From NCBI RefSeq assembly GCF_001693735.1, contig NZ_LWDV01000006.1:29023-93022 (forward strand): DNA of 64,000 nt, written 5' to 3'. Position 1 is the first letter of the stretch, and each line of letters begins with the position of its first letter. The notes below the pieces were generated by a model, which was given only the letters and a program-made list of their open reading frames with translations, did not search any database and was not told the DNA's origin. Shown piece by piece: positions 46,900 through 55,465 of the stretch. This DNA comes from Orenia metallireducens. Lineage in GTDB: Bacteria; Bacillota; Halanaerobiia; Halobacteroidales; Halobacteroidaceae. A program made the position numbers and the translations under genes.

Positions 46900-47028
46900 C
46901 AATCACCAGATATTAAACTAGCATAGCCTGTAATTATATTAATCCTAAAGAACTTAATTATATTATTTATACTAAACTGGTGGAAATACCTTCTAATTTT
47001 ATAATCAATTAAGTTATAATAATAGATA

Positions 47029-47052
47029 AAAGGATGCAAAATTGCATCCTTT
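47029..47052 (-). terminator. Terminator after the MFS gene
   Basis: AAAGGATGCAA/TTGCATCCTTT stem eight bases past the stop; on the minus strand the tail is TTATCTATTATTA. Confidence 0.7.
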
Positions 47053-47059
47053 ATCAAAA

Positions 47060-48292
47060 TTAATTTTCAATTTTAGGTTCTTTTAACATCACACTAGCAA
47101 TAATTATACCTAGTATTGCAAGACCGATCGTTGGATAGAAGGTATATAGATAACTTCCTAAGATATCTCTTAATTTACCTGCAAGTAGATTTCCTAATAC
47201 AGCACCTACACCATAGGCAGTAAACAAGAATCCATAATTCTTACTATAATTTTTTGCCCCAAAGAATATGCCTGTAGCAGCAGGAGCTATAGCCAGCCAA
47301 CCACCAAGATTTAACCAGAATATAGCAAAGGCCAAGCCATATAAGAATACATTTCCTTCACCAGTATTCAAGATTAAGATAGAAGCCAAAACTATCAATG
47401 TATATGAGATTATAGCAGCCTTCTTAGGATTGAGTTTATCTGTAACACCTCCAAAGATAGGACGCCCAATCCCATTAAAGATTGCAAAGAAAGATACCAT
47501 AAAGGCTGCTGTACTAGCATCTAATTTAACTACTTCCTCTGCTACAGGGCTTGAAATTCCAATAGCCATTAAACCTACCAATGTCCCTATTACAAAACAA
47601 AGCCACAGACCATAGAAAGTTGATGTCTTTAACATCGCTTTAGCGTCTAAGTTTCTCTCAGCTAGAGTAGAATCCTCGGTATCATCACCATCAACAACTA
47701 AATCTTTCTCTGGAAACTTTAGAGGTAGAGCCAAAACTGTAATAATAATAGCAAAAGCTATTCCTAAGATTCTAAAGGTCTGAAAAGGTCCATAAAAGTT
47801 TACCAGCCAGTTTGCCACAGGAGCAGTCACAAAAGGTGATAAACCAAAGCCTCCCAAGGTCAAGCCTACTGCTAGTCCTTTCTTATCAGGAAACCACTTA
47901 GCAGCTACTGCCATAGGAGCACCATAAGCTATCCCTACTCCCCCACCTGCAATTATACCATAGGTAATAATCAATATAGTTATATTAGAAGCAAACCCTG
48001 ATAATATCCAACCAATAGAGACAATCAGTCCTCCAACTATAGTCATTACTCTAGGACCATACTTATCTATTAATCCTCCTGCAATCGGCATACTAATAGC
48101 ATAAAACACTAAGAAGAACATATAAGGCAAGCCACTTTCAGTGGCACCAATATTAAATATCCCCTCTATAGGTTTTCTAAATACACTCCACGCATAAACT
48201 GTTCCCATACACATAAAGATTATCAATCCTAAAGGTATATATAACCACCTTATATTCCCTTTAGAAATACTCGAACCTGACATACTTTCCAA
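47060..48292 (-). CDS. MFS transporter, OxlT (oxalate:formate antiporter)-like
   Basis: The 410-residue protein has 12 predicted membrane helices and the OxlT-family start IFMCMGTVYAWSVFRKPIE, with GGLIDKYGPRVM (motif A) after helix 2 and GRPIFGGVTDKLNPKK in the second half. Family members exchange organic anions such as oxalate/formate or lactate; the substrate cannot be read from sequence. It starts with TTG, seven bases after GGAGGAGG. Upstream lies an unusual palindrome-bearing leader (48563-48902). Confidence 0.87.
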   Translation of the reverse strand: MESMSGSSISKGNIRWLYIPLGLIIFMCMGTVYAWSVFRKPIEGIFNIGATESGLPYMFFLVFYAISMPIAGGLIDKYGPRVMTIVGGLIVSIGWILSGFASNITILIITYGIIAGGGVGIAYGAPMAVAAKWFPDKKGLAVGLTLGGFGLSPFVTAPVANWLVNFYGPFQTFRILGIAFAIIITVLALPLKFPEKDLVVDGDDTEDSTLAERNLDAKAMLKTSTFYGLWLCFVIGTLVGLMAIGISSPVAEEVVKLDASTAAFMVSFFAIFNGIGRPIFGGVTDKLNPKKAAIISYTLIVLASILILNTGEGNVFLYGLAFAIFWLNLGGWLAIAPAATGIFFGAKNYSKNYGFLFTAYGVGAVLGNLLAGKLRDILGSYLYTFYPTIGLAILGIIIASVMLKEPKIEN

Positions 48293-48562
48293 GTTAATTC
48301 CTCCTCCTTATTGACAATTTTATTAATTGAAATTATGATACCATATATAAAAACAAACTTACCAAACAATAATCTAATACTAATAAACTTTATTATATCT
48401 TAGCTTATTTATTAAATCCTAAGATATAATATGCTAAAATCATTATTAATATTTATAATCTTCAAATTGATAATAATAACTATTCTACCCTTATAAGTCT
48501 ATATACATCTACAACTTCCTCCTTTAATTAAAAAGATCTTAATTTTCTAAATACATAAAAAA

Positions 48563-48614
48563 AGGTCAACACCAGATTAGCTAAGATTAATCTTAGCTAA
48601 TCTGGTGTTGACCT
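48563..48614 (-). terminator. Perfect 52-base palindrome with T tail
   Basis: 26-bp perfect arms (from AGGTCAACACCAGATTAGCT) followed by seven T on the minus strand. It lies between two promoter-like sequences and the MFS gene, 270 bp before the MFS start codon. Confidence 0.85.
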
Positions 48615-48873
48615 ACATGCGACTGGTATATTATACCCTTCTTTTGTCTGTCAACTGGGTTGTTTATCTTTATAGGGTTACCATAATAATCTCAAATATA
48701 ATTAAAATGTACATTATAAAAATAGAATTCAAATAAAATATTTATCTTTCAATAATAGAATTATATCAAAAATCGAAGATTTATTTGCATTACTATCATT
48801 AGTTATTTTTAATTTACACTTCTTTTTAATAAAGTAAAGAACAATTTAGTATTACTTGGGAATTACTGTACTT

Positions 48874-48902
48874 ATTATACCGATATAATATCGGCTTGTC
48901 AA
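48874..48902 (-). promoter_or_regulatory. Consensus promoter with an operator-like palindrome in the spacer
   Basis: TTGACA (48897-48902) and TATAAT (48874-48879), 17 bp apart on the minus strand. The spacer contains CCGATATAATATCGG (48880-48894), a perfect 7+1+7 palindrome. No gene with a ribosome binding site follows before the palindrome at 48614. Confidence 0.85.
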
Positions 48903-49006
48903 GTATTTTTATCAAATAAAATATCAAGCCATTATAAATCTATACTTTTAATCTCATCTCCATATATTTAAAATGTTCTTTTAAAAATTCCCTCATCAGC
49001 TCTATG

Positions 49007-49369
49007 TTAAGAGGTTATTTTCTGCTCTAAATCAGCAGATAGTTTGAAGACCATAATTCTCTCACCAGTTTTTGTACTAATATCACTATGAAAGATAATT
49101 ACTTCTTCACCAGTCTGCTCCTTGATGATTTCACCTAATTTCTCTCGTCCAGCTTCCACCAAATCAGCACGGATCCTTTTAATAGATAGCAAACCTTCTG
49201 TAGTCTCAGAAAGTTTATGTTCAGCAGGTGTTAAAAGCCCCTTCAAAACAACAATTACCATATCGCGAAGAATATCAGTCTTGACCATAACAGGTCCTCT
49301 ACCTAGAAAATCCTTCTCCCATTGTGTTAGCTCCTTGCTGATTTCTGCTTCTAATTGACCCTTTGTCAT
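49007..49369 (-). CDS. DUF2294 family protein (MpsC-like)
   Basis: The 120-residue protein matches DUF2294: KDFLGRGPVMVKTDILRDMVIVVLKGLLTPAE, then RADLVEAGREKLGEIIKEQTGEEVI and HSDISTKTGERIMVF. Members have been linked to the MpsABC sodium/membrane-potential system in Staphylococcus, but mpsAB are not here and the role is unclear. GGAGGGAGAACT precedes the ATG. A promoter and a perfect hairpin with T tail precede it, suggesting attenuation. Confidence 0.85.
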   Translation of the reverse strand: MTKGQLEAEISKELTQWEKDFLGRGPVMVKTDILRDMVIVVLKGLLTPAEHKLSETTEGLLSIKRIRADLVEAGREKLGEIIKEQTGEEVIIFHSDISTKTGERIMVFKLSADLEQKITS

Positions 49370-49383
49370 AGTTCTCCCTCCTA

Positions 49384-49436
49384 ACCCAAAAAAACATATA
49401 TCATATTACCATATATGGTAATATGATATATGTTTT
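49384..49436 (-). terminator. Perfect 46-base palindrome with T tail just before the DUF2294 gene
   Basis: 23-bp arms (49391-49413/49414-49436) followed by TTTTTTT on the minus strand, ending about 15 bp before the DUF2294 start codon. It may end the ABC operon or attenuate DUF2294. Confidence 0.85.
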
Positions 49437-49471
49437 ATCTCAATTTATTACAAATTTAACAGACTAAATAC

Positions 49472-49500
49472 ATTTTAAAATAAAGCTATTTAGTTGTCAA
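49472..49500 (-). promoter_or_regulatory. Promoter upstream of DUF2294
   Basis: TTGACA (49495-49500) and TAAAAT (49472-49477), spacer 17 bp, on the minus strand. The start would be about 30 bp before the palindrome. Confidence 0.75.
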
Positions 49501-49580
49501 GACTAAAACTTGTTTGCTAATACCAATCATTTATATTTTATTAAATGAAAATTCCTTAGATAAAATTTATATTCTCTAGC

Positions 49581-50378
49581 TTATTGAGCCAATAATATTC
49601 TATCGTTAGTTAATCGATGACCACTTACCTTAGTAAATTTCTCAAGTAAGTCATCTATGGTCATTCCTTCTCGTTCTTTACCTTTAACATCCAATATAAT
49701 ATTACCATTATTCATCATAATAGTCCTAGTACCTAACTCTATTGCATGGTCTAAATCATGGGTAACCATTAAAGTTGTTAAATCATGATACTTGACTAAC
49801 TTCTGGGTAATCTCTATAATATTTTGAGCTGTTTTTGGGTCTAAAGCTGCAGTATGCTCATCTAATAATAAGACCTTAGGCTTCTGTAAAGTTGCCATTA
49901 TTAAGGTAAGTGCCTGCCGTTGACCACCAGATAATAGACCAACTTTGTCATCTAATCTATCCTCTAAACCTAAATCCAAGATACTTAAAGCCTCTTGGAA
50001 CTTCTTACGTCTAGCAGACTTTACACCAATACCCAACCCTAAACGTGATCCTCTTTTTAAAGCCAGAACAAGATTTTCAGCAATGGTCATAGAGGCTGCT
50101 GTTCCTTGCAAAGGATCTTGGAAGACTCTGCTAATTAAATTTGCTCGCTGATGATCAGATTTATTCGTTAAATCCTTATCAGCAACGATCACCTGACCTT
50201 GATCTAAGATTAAATTTCCTGCAATTACATTCAATAAAGTCGATTTACCAGCACCATTACTACCGATAACTGTGATAAATTCACCCTTATCCATCTCTAA
50301 ATTTACACCCTGTAAAGCTACCTTCTCATTGATAGTACCTCGATTAAATATCTTTACTCCATCAATAACCTTTAACAT
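49581..50378 (-). CDS. ABC transporter ATP-binding protein
   Basis: The 265-residue ATPase has Walker A GSNGAGKSTLLNVIAG, signature LLSGGQRQALTLIMA, Walker B VLLLDEHTAALD and the switch His in MVTHDLDHAI. It powers the permease encoded directly upstream: its ATG at 50378 overlaps the permease stop by one base (TGATG). With the TrpX-type binding protein it forms a COG1101/COG4120/COG2984 importer. Confidence 0.94.
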   Translation of the reverse strand: MLKVIDGVKIFNRGTINEKVALQGVNLEMDKGEFITVIGSNGAGKSTLLNVIAGNLILDQGQVIVADKDLTNKSDHQRANLISRVFQDPLQGTAASMTIAENLVLALKRGSRLGLGIGVKSARRKKFQEALSILDLGLEDRLDDKVGLLSGGQRQALTLIMATLQKPKVLLLDEHTAALDPKTAQNIIEITQKLVKYHDLTTLMVTHDLDHAIELGTRTIMMNNGNIILDVKGKEREGMTIDDLLEKFTKVSGHRLTNDRILLAQ

Positions 50379-51271
50379 CAATTAACCCCCCTTTCTAACT
50401 TTCTAAAGCTAAACTGCTCTTTAATTGCTGGTGCCCCTAATGCAACAATTACTAATATTGCAGTGATTAACTTTAAGTCATTAGGGTTTAGACGCATCCT
50501 TAAAGCCATAGTAATTACCAATCGATAAATTAATGATCCCAGAACTACTCCTAAAGTAGCCCATTTAATATTAGTATTTCTAATGATAGCCTCACCAATA
50601 ATAACTGAAGCCAAACCGATAATAATCATACCTATCCCCATCTTTACATCTGTAAAACCTTGATATTGGGCTACCAAAGCCCCCGATAATGCTACTAAAG
50701 CATTTGATAACCCCAAACCTAAGATTACAGTCAAATCTGTATTTACACCTAAACTTCTAACCATCTGTTTATTATCACCAGTAGCTCTTAGTGCTAAACC
50801 TACTTCTGTCTTCAAAAACCAGTCAATCACTAATTTAACGATTACTACAACTAATAAGAAGAAGATAAAAGTACTTGTTCCTTCTGACAAACCCAAGTCA
50901 GTTAGCAATTCAAAGATTTTATTGCTCCCTAACAAAGAGATATTAGCTCGCCCCATAACTCTTAAGTTAATCGAATAAAGGGCTGTCATAGTCAAAATAC
51001 CTGATAATAAGCCTGTTATCTTCAACTTAGTATTTAAGATTCCTGTTAGAACACCTGCAAGTAAACCACATAAAGAGGCAACTATAATAGCTAAAACGGG
51101 ATTCCATCCCGATACAATCAACTTTGCACCTACTGCTGCTCCCAAAGGAAAACTACCATCTACAGTCAAATCAGGAAAATCTAATATTCTAAAGGTTAGG
51201 TAAACACCTAAAGCCATAATTGCATAGACCAATCCTTGCTCAATAGAACTTAAAACTACACTTATATTCAT
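50378..51271 (-). CDS. ABC transporter permease
   Basis: The 297-residue polytopic protein is related to the branched-chain amino acid/BPD_transp_2 permeases (GLVYAIMALGVYLTFRILDFPDLTVDGSFPLGAAV, GLALRATGDNKQMVRSLGVN, GLSNALVALSGALVAQYQG). It is the membrane part of the putative tryptophan or related-substrate importer. GGAGGAGTAGTT precedes the ATG. A 44-base perfect palindrome separates it from the binding-protein gene. Confidence 0.93.
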   Translation of the reverse strand: MNISVVLSSIEQGLVYAIMALGVYLTFRILDFPDLTVDGSFPLGAAVGAKLIVSGWNPVLAIIVASLCGLLAGVLTGILNTKLKITGLLSGILTMTALYSINLRVMGRANISLLGSNKIFELLTDLGLSEGTSTFIFFLLVVVIVKLVIDWFLKTEVGLALRATGDNKQMVRSLGVNTDLTVILGLGLSNALVALSGALVAQYQGFTDVKMGIGMIIIGLASVIIGEAIIRNTNIKWATLGVVLGSLIYRLVITMALRMRLNPNDLKLITAILVIVALGAPAIKEQFSFRKLERGVN

Positions 51272-51333
51272 AACTACTCCTCCTACTCAATTACTTTTCC
51301 AATTGCTTTAGACATTAGAAATTGAAATTAATT

Positions 51334-51377
51334 AAAAATAATTAGGTGGTTACTTAAGTAACCACCTAATTATTTTT
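51334..51377 (-). terminator. Intercistronic 44-base perfect palindrome
   Basis: 22-bp arms (from AAAAATAATTAGGTGGTTAC) between the binding-protein and permease genes, nine bases after the former's stop. It likely gives partial termination or mRNA stabilisation so that more binding protein is made. Confidence 0.8.
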
Positions 51378-51385
51378 GTGAGTTA

Positions 51386-52378
51386 CTACTCAATAATCCT
51401 TTTAGCTTGATTAAGTAACTCTTCAGGTAAATCTACTCCCATTTCTTGGGCTGCCTTTAGATTGATTACTAAATCTGTATTCTCTAAATATTGAATTGAC
51501 ATCTTAGCTGGGTCTGCTCCATCTAAGACCTCCACTGCCATCTTTCCAGTTTGACGCCCTAATTGATAATAGTTAATTCCTACAGTAGCTAAGCCTCCAT
51601 TCTCTACAGAGTTATCCTCTCCAACAATCAGAGGTAAGTCAGATTCATTGGCTACCTTAACTACAGATTGAATTGCTGAAACTACTGTATTATCTGTTGG
51701 AACATAGATTCCATCTACCCTACCTACAAGAGATTGTGCCCCTTGATAAACCTCATTACTAGAAGTAACAGTAAGATTTATCAACTCTAAATCTAACTTC
51801 TTCGCCTCTTTCTCAGCCAACTCTGCCTGCACAACGGAATTGACCTCTCCTCCATTATATATAATTCCTATCTTTTTGATATTAGGGTCTATCTTCTTAA
51901 ACAACTCCAATTGTTGCTTGACAGGTGTCAAATCACTCGTTCCAGTAATATTAGCCCCTGGTACTTCTAAGCTATCTACTAACCCAGCAGATTTTGGATC
52001 TGTTACTGCAGTGATCAAAATCGGGGTATCCTTTACACTATTGGCTACTGCTTGAGCTGTTGGAGTAGCTATTGCCAATATTAAATCTAACTTATCATAA
52101 GTAAATTGCTTAGCTATAGTTTGAGCTGTAGACATGTCACCTTGAGCATTCTTATAGTCATAAGTAATATTATCTCCTTCTTTATACCCTGCCTTAGCCA
52201 TCTCCTCAATAAAACCTTCTCTTGCTGCATCTAAAGCTGGATGCTCTACAATTTGAATAATCCCTACCTTAATAGAACTGTTATCTGCAGAAGTCTTATC
52301 TGACTCTTGACTTGAACAACCTATTAACAATCCTAATGATAAGACAATCACTAAAAGACTAAATACTCTACTTCTCAT
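51386..52378 (-). CDS. ABC transporter substrate-binding lipoprotein, TrpX-like
   Basis: The 330-residue lipoprotein has a signal peptide ending in the lipobox LLIGC (Cys21) and the COG2984 fold motifs VGIIQIVEHPALDAAREGF, ILAIATPTAQAVANS, TAVTDPKSAGLVDS and IYVPTDNTVVSAIQSV. Relatives (TrpX) bind tryptophan or other amino acids, but no tryptophan T-box is present here, so the ligand is open. It is first of the three ABC genes, behind a structured leader (52405-52508). GGGGGAATAAGAAG precedes the ATG. Confidence 0.92.
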   Translation of the reverse strand: MRSRVFSLLVIVLSLGLLIGCSSQESDKTSADNSSIKVGIIQIVEHPALDAAREGFIEEMAKAGYKEGDNITYDYKNAQGDMSTAQTIAKQFTYDKLDLILAIATPTAQAVANSVKDTPILITAVTDPKSAGLVDSLEVPGANITGTSDLTPVKQQLELFKKIDPNIKKIGIIYNGGEVNSVVQAELAEKEAKKLDLELINLTVTSSNEVYQGAQSLVGRVDGIYVPTDNTVVSAIQSVVKVANESDLPLIVGEDNSVENGGLATVGINYYQLGRQTGKMAVEVLDGADPAKMSIQYLENTDLVINLKAAQEMGVDLPEELLNQAKRIIE

Positions 52379-52404
52379 CTTCTTATTCCCCCTAAAATTT
52401 AATA

Positions 52405-52508
52405 TAAAAAAAGAAAAACACCCCCGTAGGAGTGGTAAAATTTATCAATAAATAGGTAAACTTAACCTATTTATTTAGCAATTATTCGCTACTAAGCTAC
52501 CATCCTAC
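52405..52508 (-). promoter_or_regulatory. Candidate riboswitch/attenuator leader of the ABC operon
   Basis: The minus-strand leader can form P1 (GTAGGATGGTA at 52498-52508 with TACCACTCCTAC at 52426-52437), enclosing a TAGC/GCTA hairpin and a perfect 11-bp AATAAATAGGT/ACCTATTTATT hairpin. A terminator (CACTCC-TACG-GGGGTG, 52419-52434, then T-rich) shares its left arm with the P1 3' strand, so P1 and terminator exclude each other. This is not a T-box, SAM or purine class that I recognise. Confidence 0.6.
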
Positions 52509-52635
52509 TCTTTTTATAAAACTACTCTACTAAATTAAATAAAACAGATAAACCTACATAAATTACCAAAATACTATTATTACAATAAATTATATTCAAT
52601 TTATTGTATAATGTCAAGAGATATAGTATTAAAAC

Positions 52636-53832
52636 TCAATTTAAAAGCTTGACTACTTCATCTAATATCCCCATTGCTATCTCTAGCTTATCTGCTTTAG
52701 GTAAATTAATTTGAGTATCATTACCAATAATTACAACTTGATTATCATCAGCTGCAAAACCTGTATCTTTAGCACCAATATCATTTGCAACTATCAAATT
52801 AGCCTTCTTTCTTTTAAGCTTACTTTGAGCATTCTCTAGTAGATTATCAGATTCGGCTGCAAAACCTACCAATATCTCATTACCCCTCTCTTTACCTAAT
52901 CTAGCTAAAATATCCTCAGTCCTCTCCAATTCAATCAACAAATCTCCATCTTTCTTCTTAATCTTAGTATTAGAAAATTCCTTGGGTCGATAGTCAGCCA
53001 CTGCTGCTGCCATAATAATCACATCTTGTCCCTCTTTATATTTAAAGACAGCTTCTGCCATTTCAGCTGCTGTTCTAACATCTATTCTCTCTACCCCTTT
53101 AGGCTTAGTTAAATTACTAGGTGCTGAAATTAAAGTTACCTCTGCACCACGAGCTGCTGCTATTCTAGCTAAAGCATAACCCATCTTCCCAGAAGAATGA
53201 TTACTTAAGAACCTAACTGGATCTAAAGGCTCCTGAGTCCCCCCTGCAGTTATCATTACCTTTCTTCCAAGTAAATCCTGATCTTCAGCCAATAAAGCTG
53301 CTGTAGAAGTTGCTACTATCTCGGCTGGCTTAGGAAAACGTCCAAGCCCCTCATAGCCACAGGCTAAATAGCCAGCATCAGCTTCGATAATTCTATATCC
53401 TCTCTCCCTTAAATAATTCATATTCTCTTGGACAATAGGATTATGATACATATTGACATTCATCGCTGGGGCTAAAACGACCTTTCCTTTAGTTGCCATT
53501 ACCGTTGTAGATAACATATCATCAGCAATACCATTCTTAATCTTGCCGATAATATTTGCCGTAGCAGGAGCAATCAAAAATAAATCAGCTTTGTCTGCTA
53601 AAGAGATATGCTCGACATCCCAATATTGGGCTCTACCAAACATCTCTACTACAACTGGATTATGGCTGATCGATTGGAAAGTCATCGGCTGAACAAACTC
53701 TGTAGCAGCCTTGGTCATAATTACATAAACATCAGCTCCCAATTTCTTAAACCTACTTACTACCTCTACAGCTTTATAAACTGCTATTCCTCCAGTAACA
53801 CCCACTACAACATTCTTCCCCTTTAAAAGCAC
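52636..53832 (-). CDS. coaBC: Bifunctional phosphopantothenoylcysteine decarboxylase/synthase
   Basis: The 398-residue fusion has the CoaC flavin domain (VGVTGGIAVYKAVEVVSRF, SLADKADLFLIAPATANIIGK, APAMNVNMYHNPIVQEN with the catalytic region) and the CoaB synthase domain (VMITAGGTQEPLDPVRFLSNHSSGKMG). It makes phosphopantetheine for coenzyme A. A GTG at 53832 follows GGAGGAG; an ATG at 53850 places that site inside the gene and has no site of its own. It lies next to rpoZ-gmk-remA. Confidence 0.95.
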   Translation of the reverse strand: MLLKGKNVVVGVTGGIAVYKAVEVVSRFKKLGADVYVIMTKAATEFVQPMTFQSISHNPVVVEMFGRAQYWDVEHISLADKADLFLIAPATANIIGKIKNGIADDMLSTTVMATKGKVVLAPAMNVNMYHNPIVQENMNYLRERGYRIIEADAGYLACGYEGLGRFPKPAEIVATSTAALLAEDQDLLGRKVMITAGGTQEPLDPVRFLSNHSSGKMGYALARIAAARGAEVTLISAPSNLTKPKGVERIDVRTAAEMAEAVFKYKEGQDVIIMAAAVADYRPKEFSNTKIKKKDGDLLIELERTEDILARLGKERGNEILVGFAAESDNLLENAQSKLKRKKANLIVANDIGAKDTGFAADDNQVVIIGNDTQINLPKADKLEIAMGILDEVVKLLN

Positions 53833-53882
53833 TTTGCTCTCCTCCTCCATATCAAAACTGAATTTACCATTAAGCTAAACCT

Positions 53883-53932
53883 TCAGTAACTAGTAAAGAG
53901 CTTGACTTATCGCCTGTTACTCGTTACTGTCT
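53883..53932. repeat. Dispersed palindromic repeat, copy G
   Basis: CAGTAACTAGTAAAGAGC and CCTGTTACTCGTTACTG arms with almost no spacer, between rpoZ and coaBC. Confidence 0.65.
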
Positions 53933-53939
53933 AAATATA

Positions 53940-54010
53940 ATAAAAAATGCCTCCTTTTAACTCAAATAAGCTTAATCCTTTAAACTCATGAGTTAAATTA
54001 GAAGACATCT
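53940..54010 (-). terminator. Large terminator after rpoZ
   Basis: On the minus strand ATGTCTTCT and TTTAACTCA pair with TGAGTTAAA and AGGAGGCAT, followed by TTTTTTATT. It separates the remA-gmk-rpoZ transcript from coaBC. Confidence 0.75.
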
Positions 54011-54044
54011 ATCTTATTTACTAAATTTTTAAATAACAATTAAT

Positions 54045-54245
54045 TTATCTTTTAGTTACAGGTCTTAACTTACCTGCCACAATCTCCTCTAAAGCTTTAG
54101 ATACATCTTTAGTACCTTTATAGTTATCCAATAATCCTTCTGCTCCTTCATTCATCTTTCTAGCTCTTTTAGCTGAAATAATAACAGCAGAAAAAGCAGA
54201 ACCACATTTCTCTACTAACTCGTTCATCCCTGGATAAGATAACAA
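54045..54245 (-). CDS. rpoZ: RNA polymerase omega subunit
   Basis: The 66-residue protein has the omega signature (AVIISAKRARKMNEG, then KALEEIVAGKLRP). Omega helps assemble RNA polymerase. The start is a TTG eight bases after AAAGGAG, giving MLSYPGMNELVEK; a GTG nearer that site is unlikely. It follows gmk by 32 bp. Confidence 0.93.
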   Translation of the reverse strand: MLSYPGMNELVEKCGSAFSAVIISAKRARKMNEGAEGLLDNYKGTKDVSKALEEIVAGKLRPVTKR

Positions 54246-54277
54246 AATAATCACTCCTTTTGACTATTAGCTAATAG

Positions 54278-54865
54278 TTAAATTTTACATCTTTCTGCAA
54301 TAATAATTGATTTTAATTTATTTACTGCATTTTCAACCTCATCATTGATAATCAAATAATCATACCTATCAATCTCTTCTAACTCTTTAGTAGCATTACT
54401 CATTCTAGTCTGAATTACATCTTCAGTCTCTGTACCTCTTTTATAGATTCTAGATTTCAATTCTTCCATAGATGGAGGTGCTAAAAAGACAAAAACTCCC
54501 TCACTAAAACTATCTGCAACTTGTCGAGCCCCTTGAATATCAATTTCTAAAATTACATCTTTTCCACTCTTTAAAGTATCTTCAACATAGTTTCTAGGAG
54601 TTCCATAATAATTATTATGTACCTTTGCCCACTCAATAAATTCATTATTCTCGATTGACTCTTTAAATTTATCTTGGCTCATAAAGAAATAATGTACTCC
54701 ATTCACCTCTCCTTTACGAGGCTCTCTAGTTGTTGCTGATACAGAGTAGCATACATCATCATATTCTTCTAGTAAAGCTCTTAATACTGTTCCTTTTCCC
54801 ACTGCAGAAGGTCCAGATAAGATTATTAGATTTCCTCTGTTTTCATTAGTCTTTAACATACTCAT
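54278..54865 (-). CDS. gmk: Guanylate kinase
   Basis: The 195-residue enzyme has the P-loop LSGPSAVGKGTVLRAL, SVSATTREPRKGEVNGVHYFF (GMP-binding) and VILEIDIQGARQV. It phosphorylates GMP to GDP. It lies between remA and rpoZ as in most Firmicutes. The start could be the ATG at 54865 or the one two codons later. Confidence 0.97.
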   Translation of the reverse strand: MSMLKTNENRGNLIILSGPSAVGKGTVLRALLEEYDDVCYSVSATTREPRKGEVNGVHYFFMSQDKFKESIENNEFIEWAKVHNNYYGTPRNYVEDTLKSGKDVILEIDIQGARQVADSFSEGVFVFLAPPSMEELKSRIYKRGTETEDVIQTRMSNATKELEEIDRYDYLIINDEVENAVNKLKSIIIAERCKI

Positions 54866-54893
54866 AATCTTCCTTCCTCTATAACTCTCTTAA

Positions 54894-55139
54894 TTACTCA
54901 TCATCTTTTAAACGCTGTGAAACTGTTTCTGGCTGAACTGCGGATAAGATGATATGGTCACTATCTGTAATAACAACAGCTCTAGTTCTTCTACCATAAG
55001 TAGCATCAATCAACATCCCTCTATCCCTTGCATCCTGGATAATCCTCTTTATTGGCGCCGATTCAGGGCTTACAATAGCGATGATTCTATTAGCTGCAAC
55101 AATATTACCAAAACCGATATTAATTAATTTAATATTCAT
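54894..55139 (-). CDS. remA: RemA-family regulator (DUF370)
   Basis: The 81-residue protein has [26 protein letters not shown] and the basic [11 protein letters not shown] motif. RemA forms DNA-binding rings and activates matrix genes in Bacillus; in clostridial relatives it is found in the remA-gmk-rpoZ cluster regardless. GGAGGAGTCATA precedes the ATG. The 326-bp gap behind it is AT-rich with no feature I can name. Confidence 0.94.
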   Translation of the reverse strand: MNIKLINIGFGNIVAANRIIAIVSPESAPIKRIIQDARDRGMLIDATYGRRTRAVVITDSDHIILSAVQPETVSQRLKDDE

Positions 55140-55465
55140 TATGACTCCTCCTTAATTTAGTAATAACTCAGCTTATAACTACATCTATATTTAAATAATA
55201 TAGCTAATAGATTTTATTAAGATTTAGACTAATTTATAATATATCATAACTTAAATATAATTTGCAAGTAAATTATTGATTACTATTTTATCAAACTTTC
55301 TAATTTATAATTCAAAAGAAGATAAAATAGAGATTTTTCCCAATATTTCTTAGCTATTTTATCTATAACAATCACTAAACAATCTCACACTAGCTTAATT
55401 AATATAATTAGTATACTTAAAAGCTAAAGGCTAATAAATAACCCTTCAATCAACTCAGATAGTCC

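Noticed and set aside
48494-48525. AAAGGAGG followed by a five-codon ORF upstream of the MFS gene
   Set aside because: The frame is too short to support as a gene, and nothing conserved follows it.
48617-48650. TTGACA followed by TATAAT as a second promoter before the 52-base palindrome
   Set aside because: The spacer is only 13 bp. A 17-bp spacing would need the poor -10 ATATAC, so it is noted but not listed as a promoter.
52379-52635. Tryptophan T-box upstream of the TrpX-type ABC genes
   Set aside because: There is no GGTGG(T/A)ACC T-box sequence or specifier loop; the leader is too short for Stem I.
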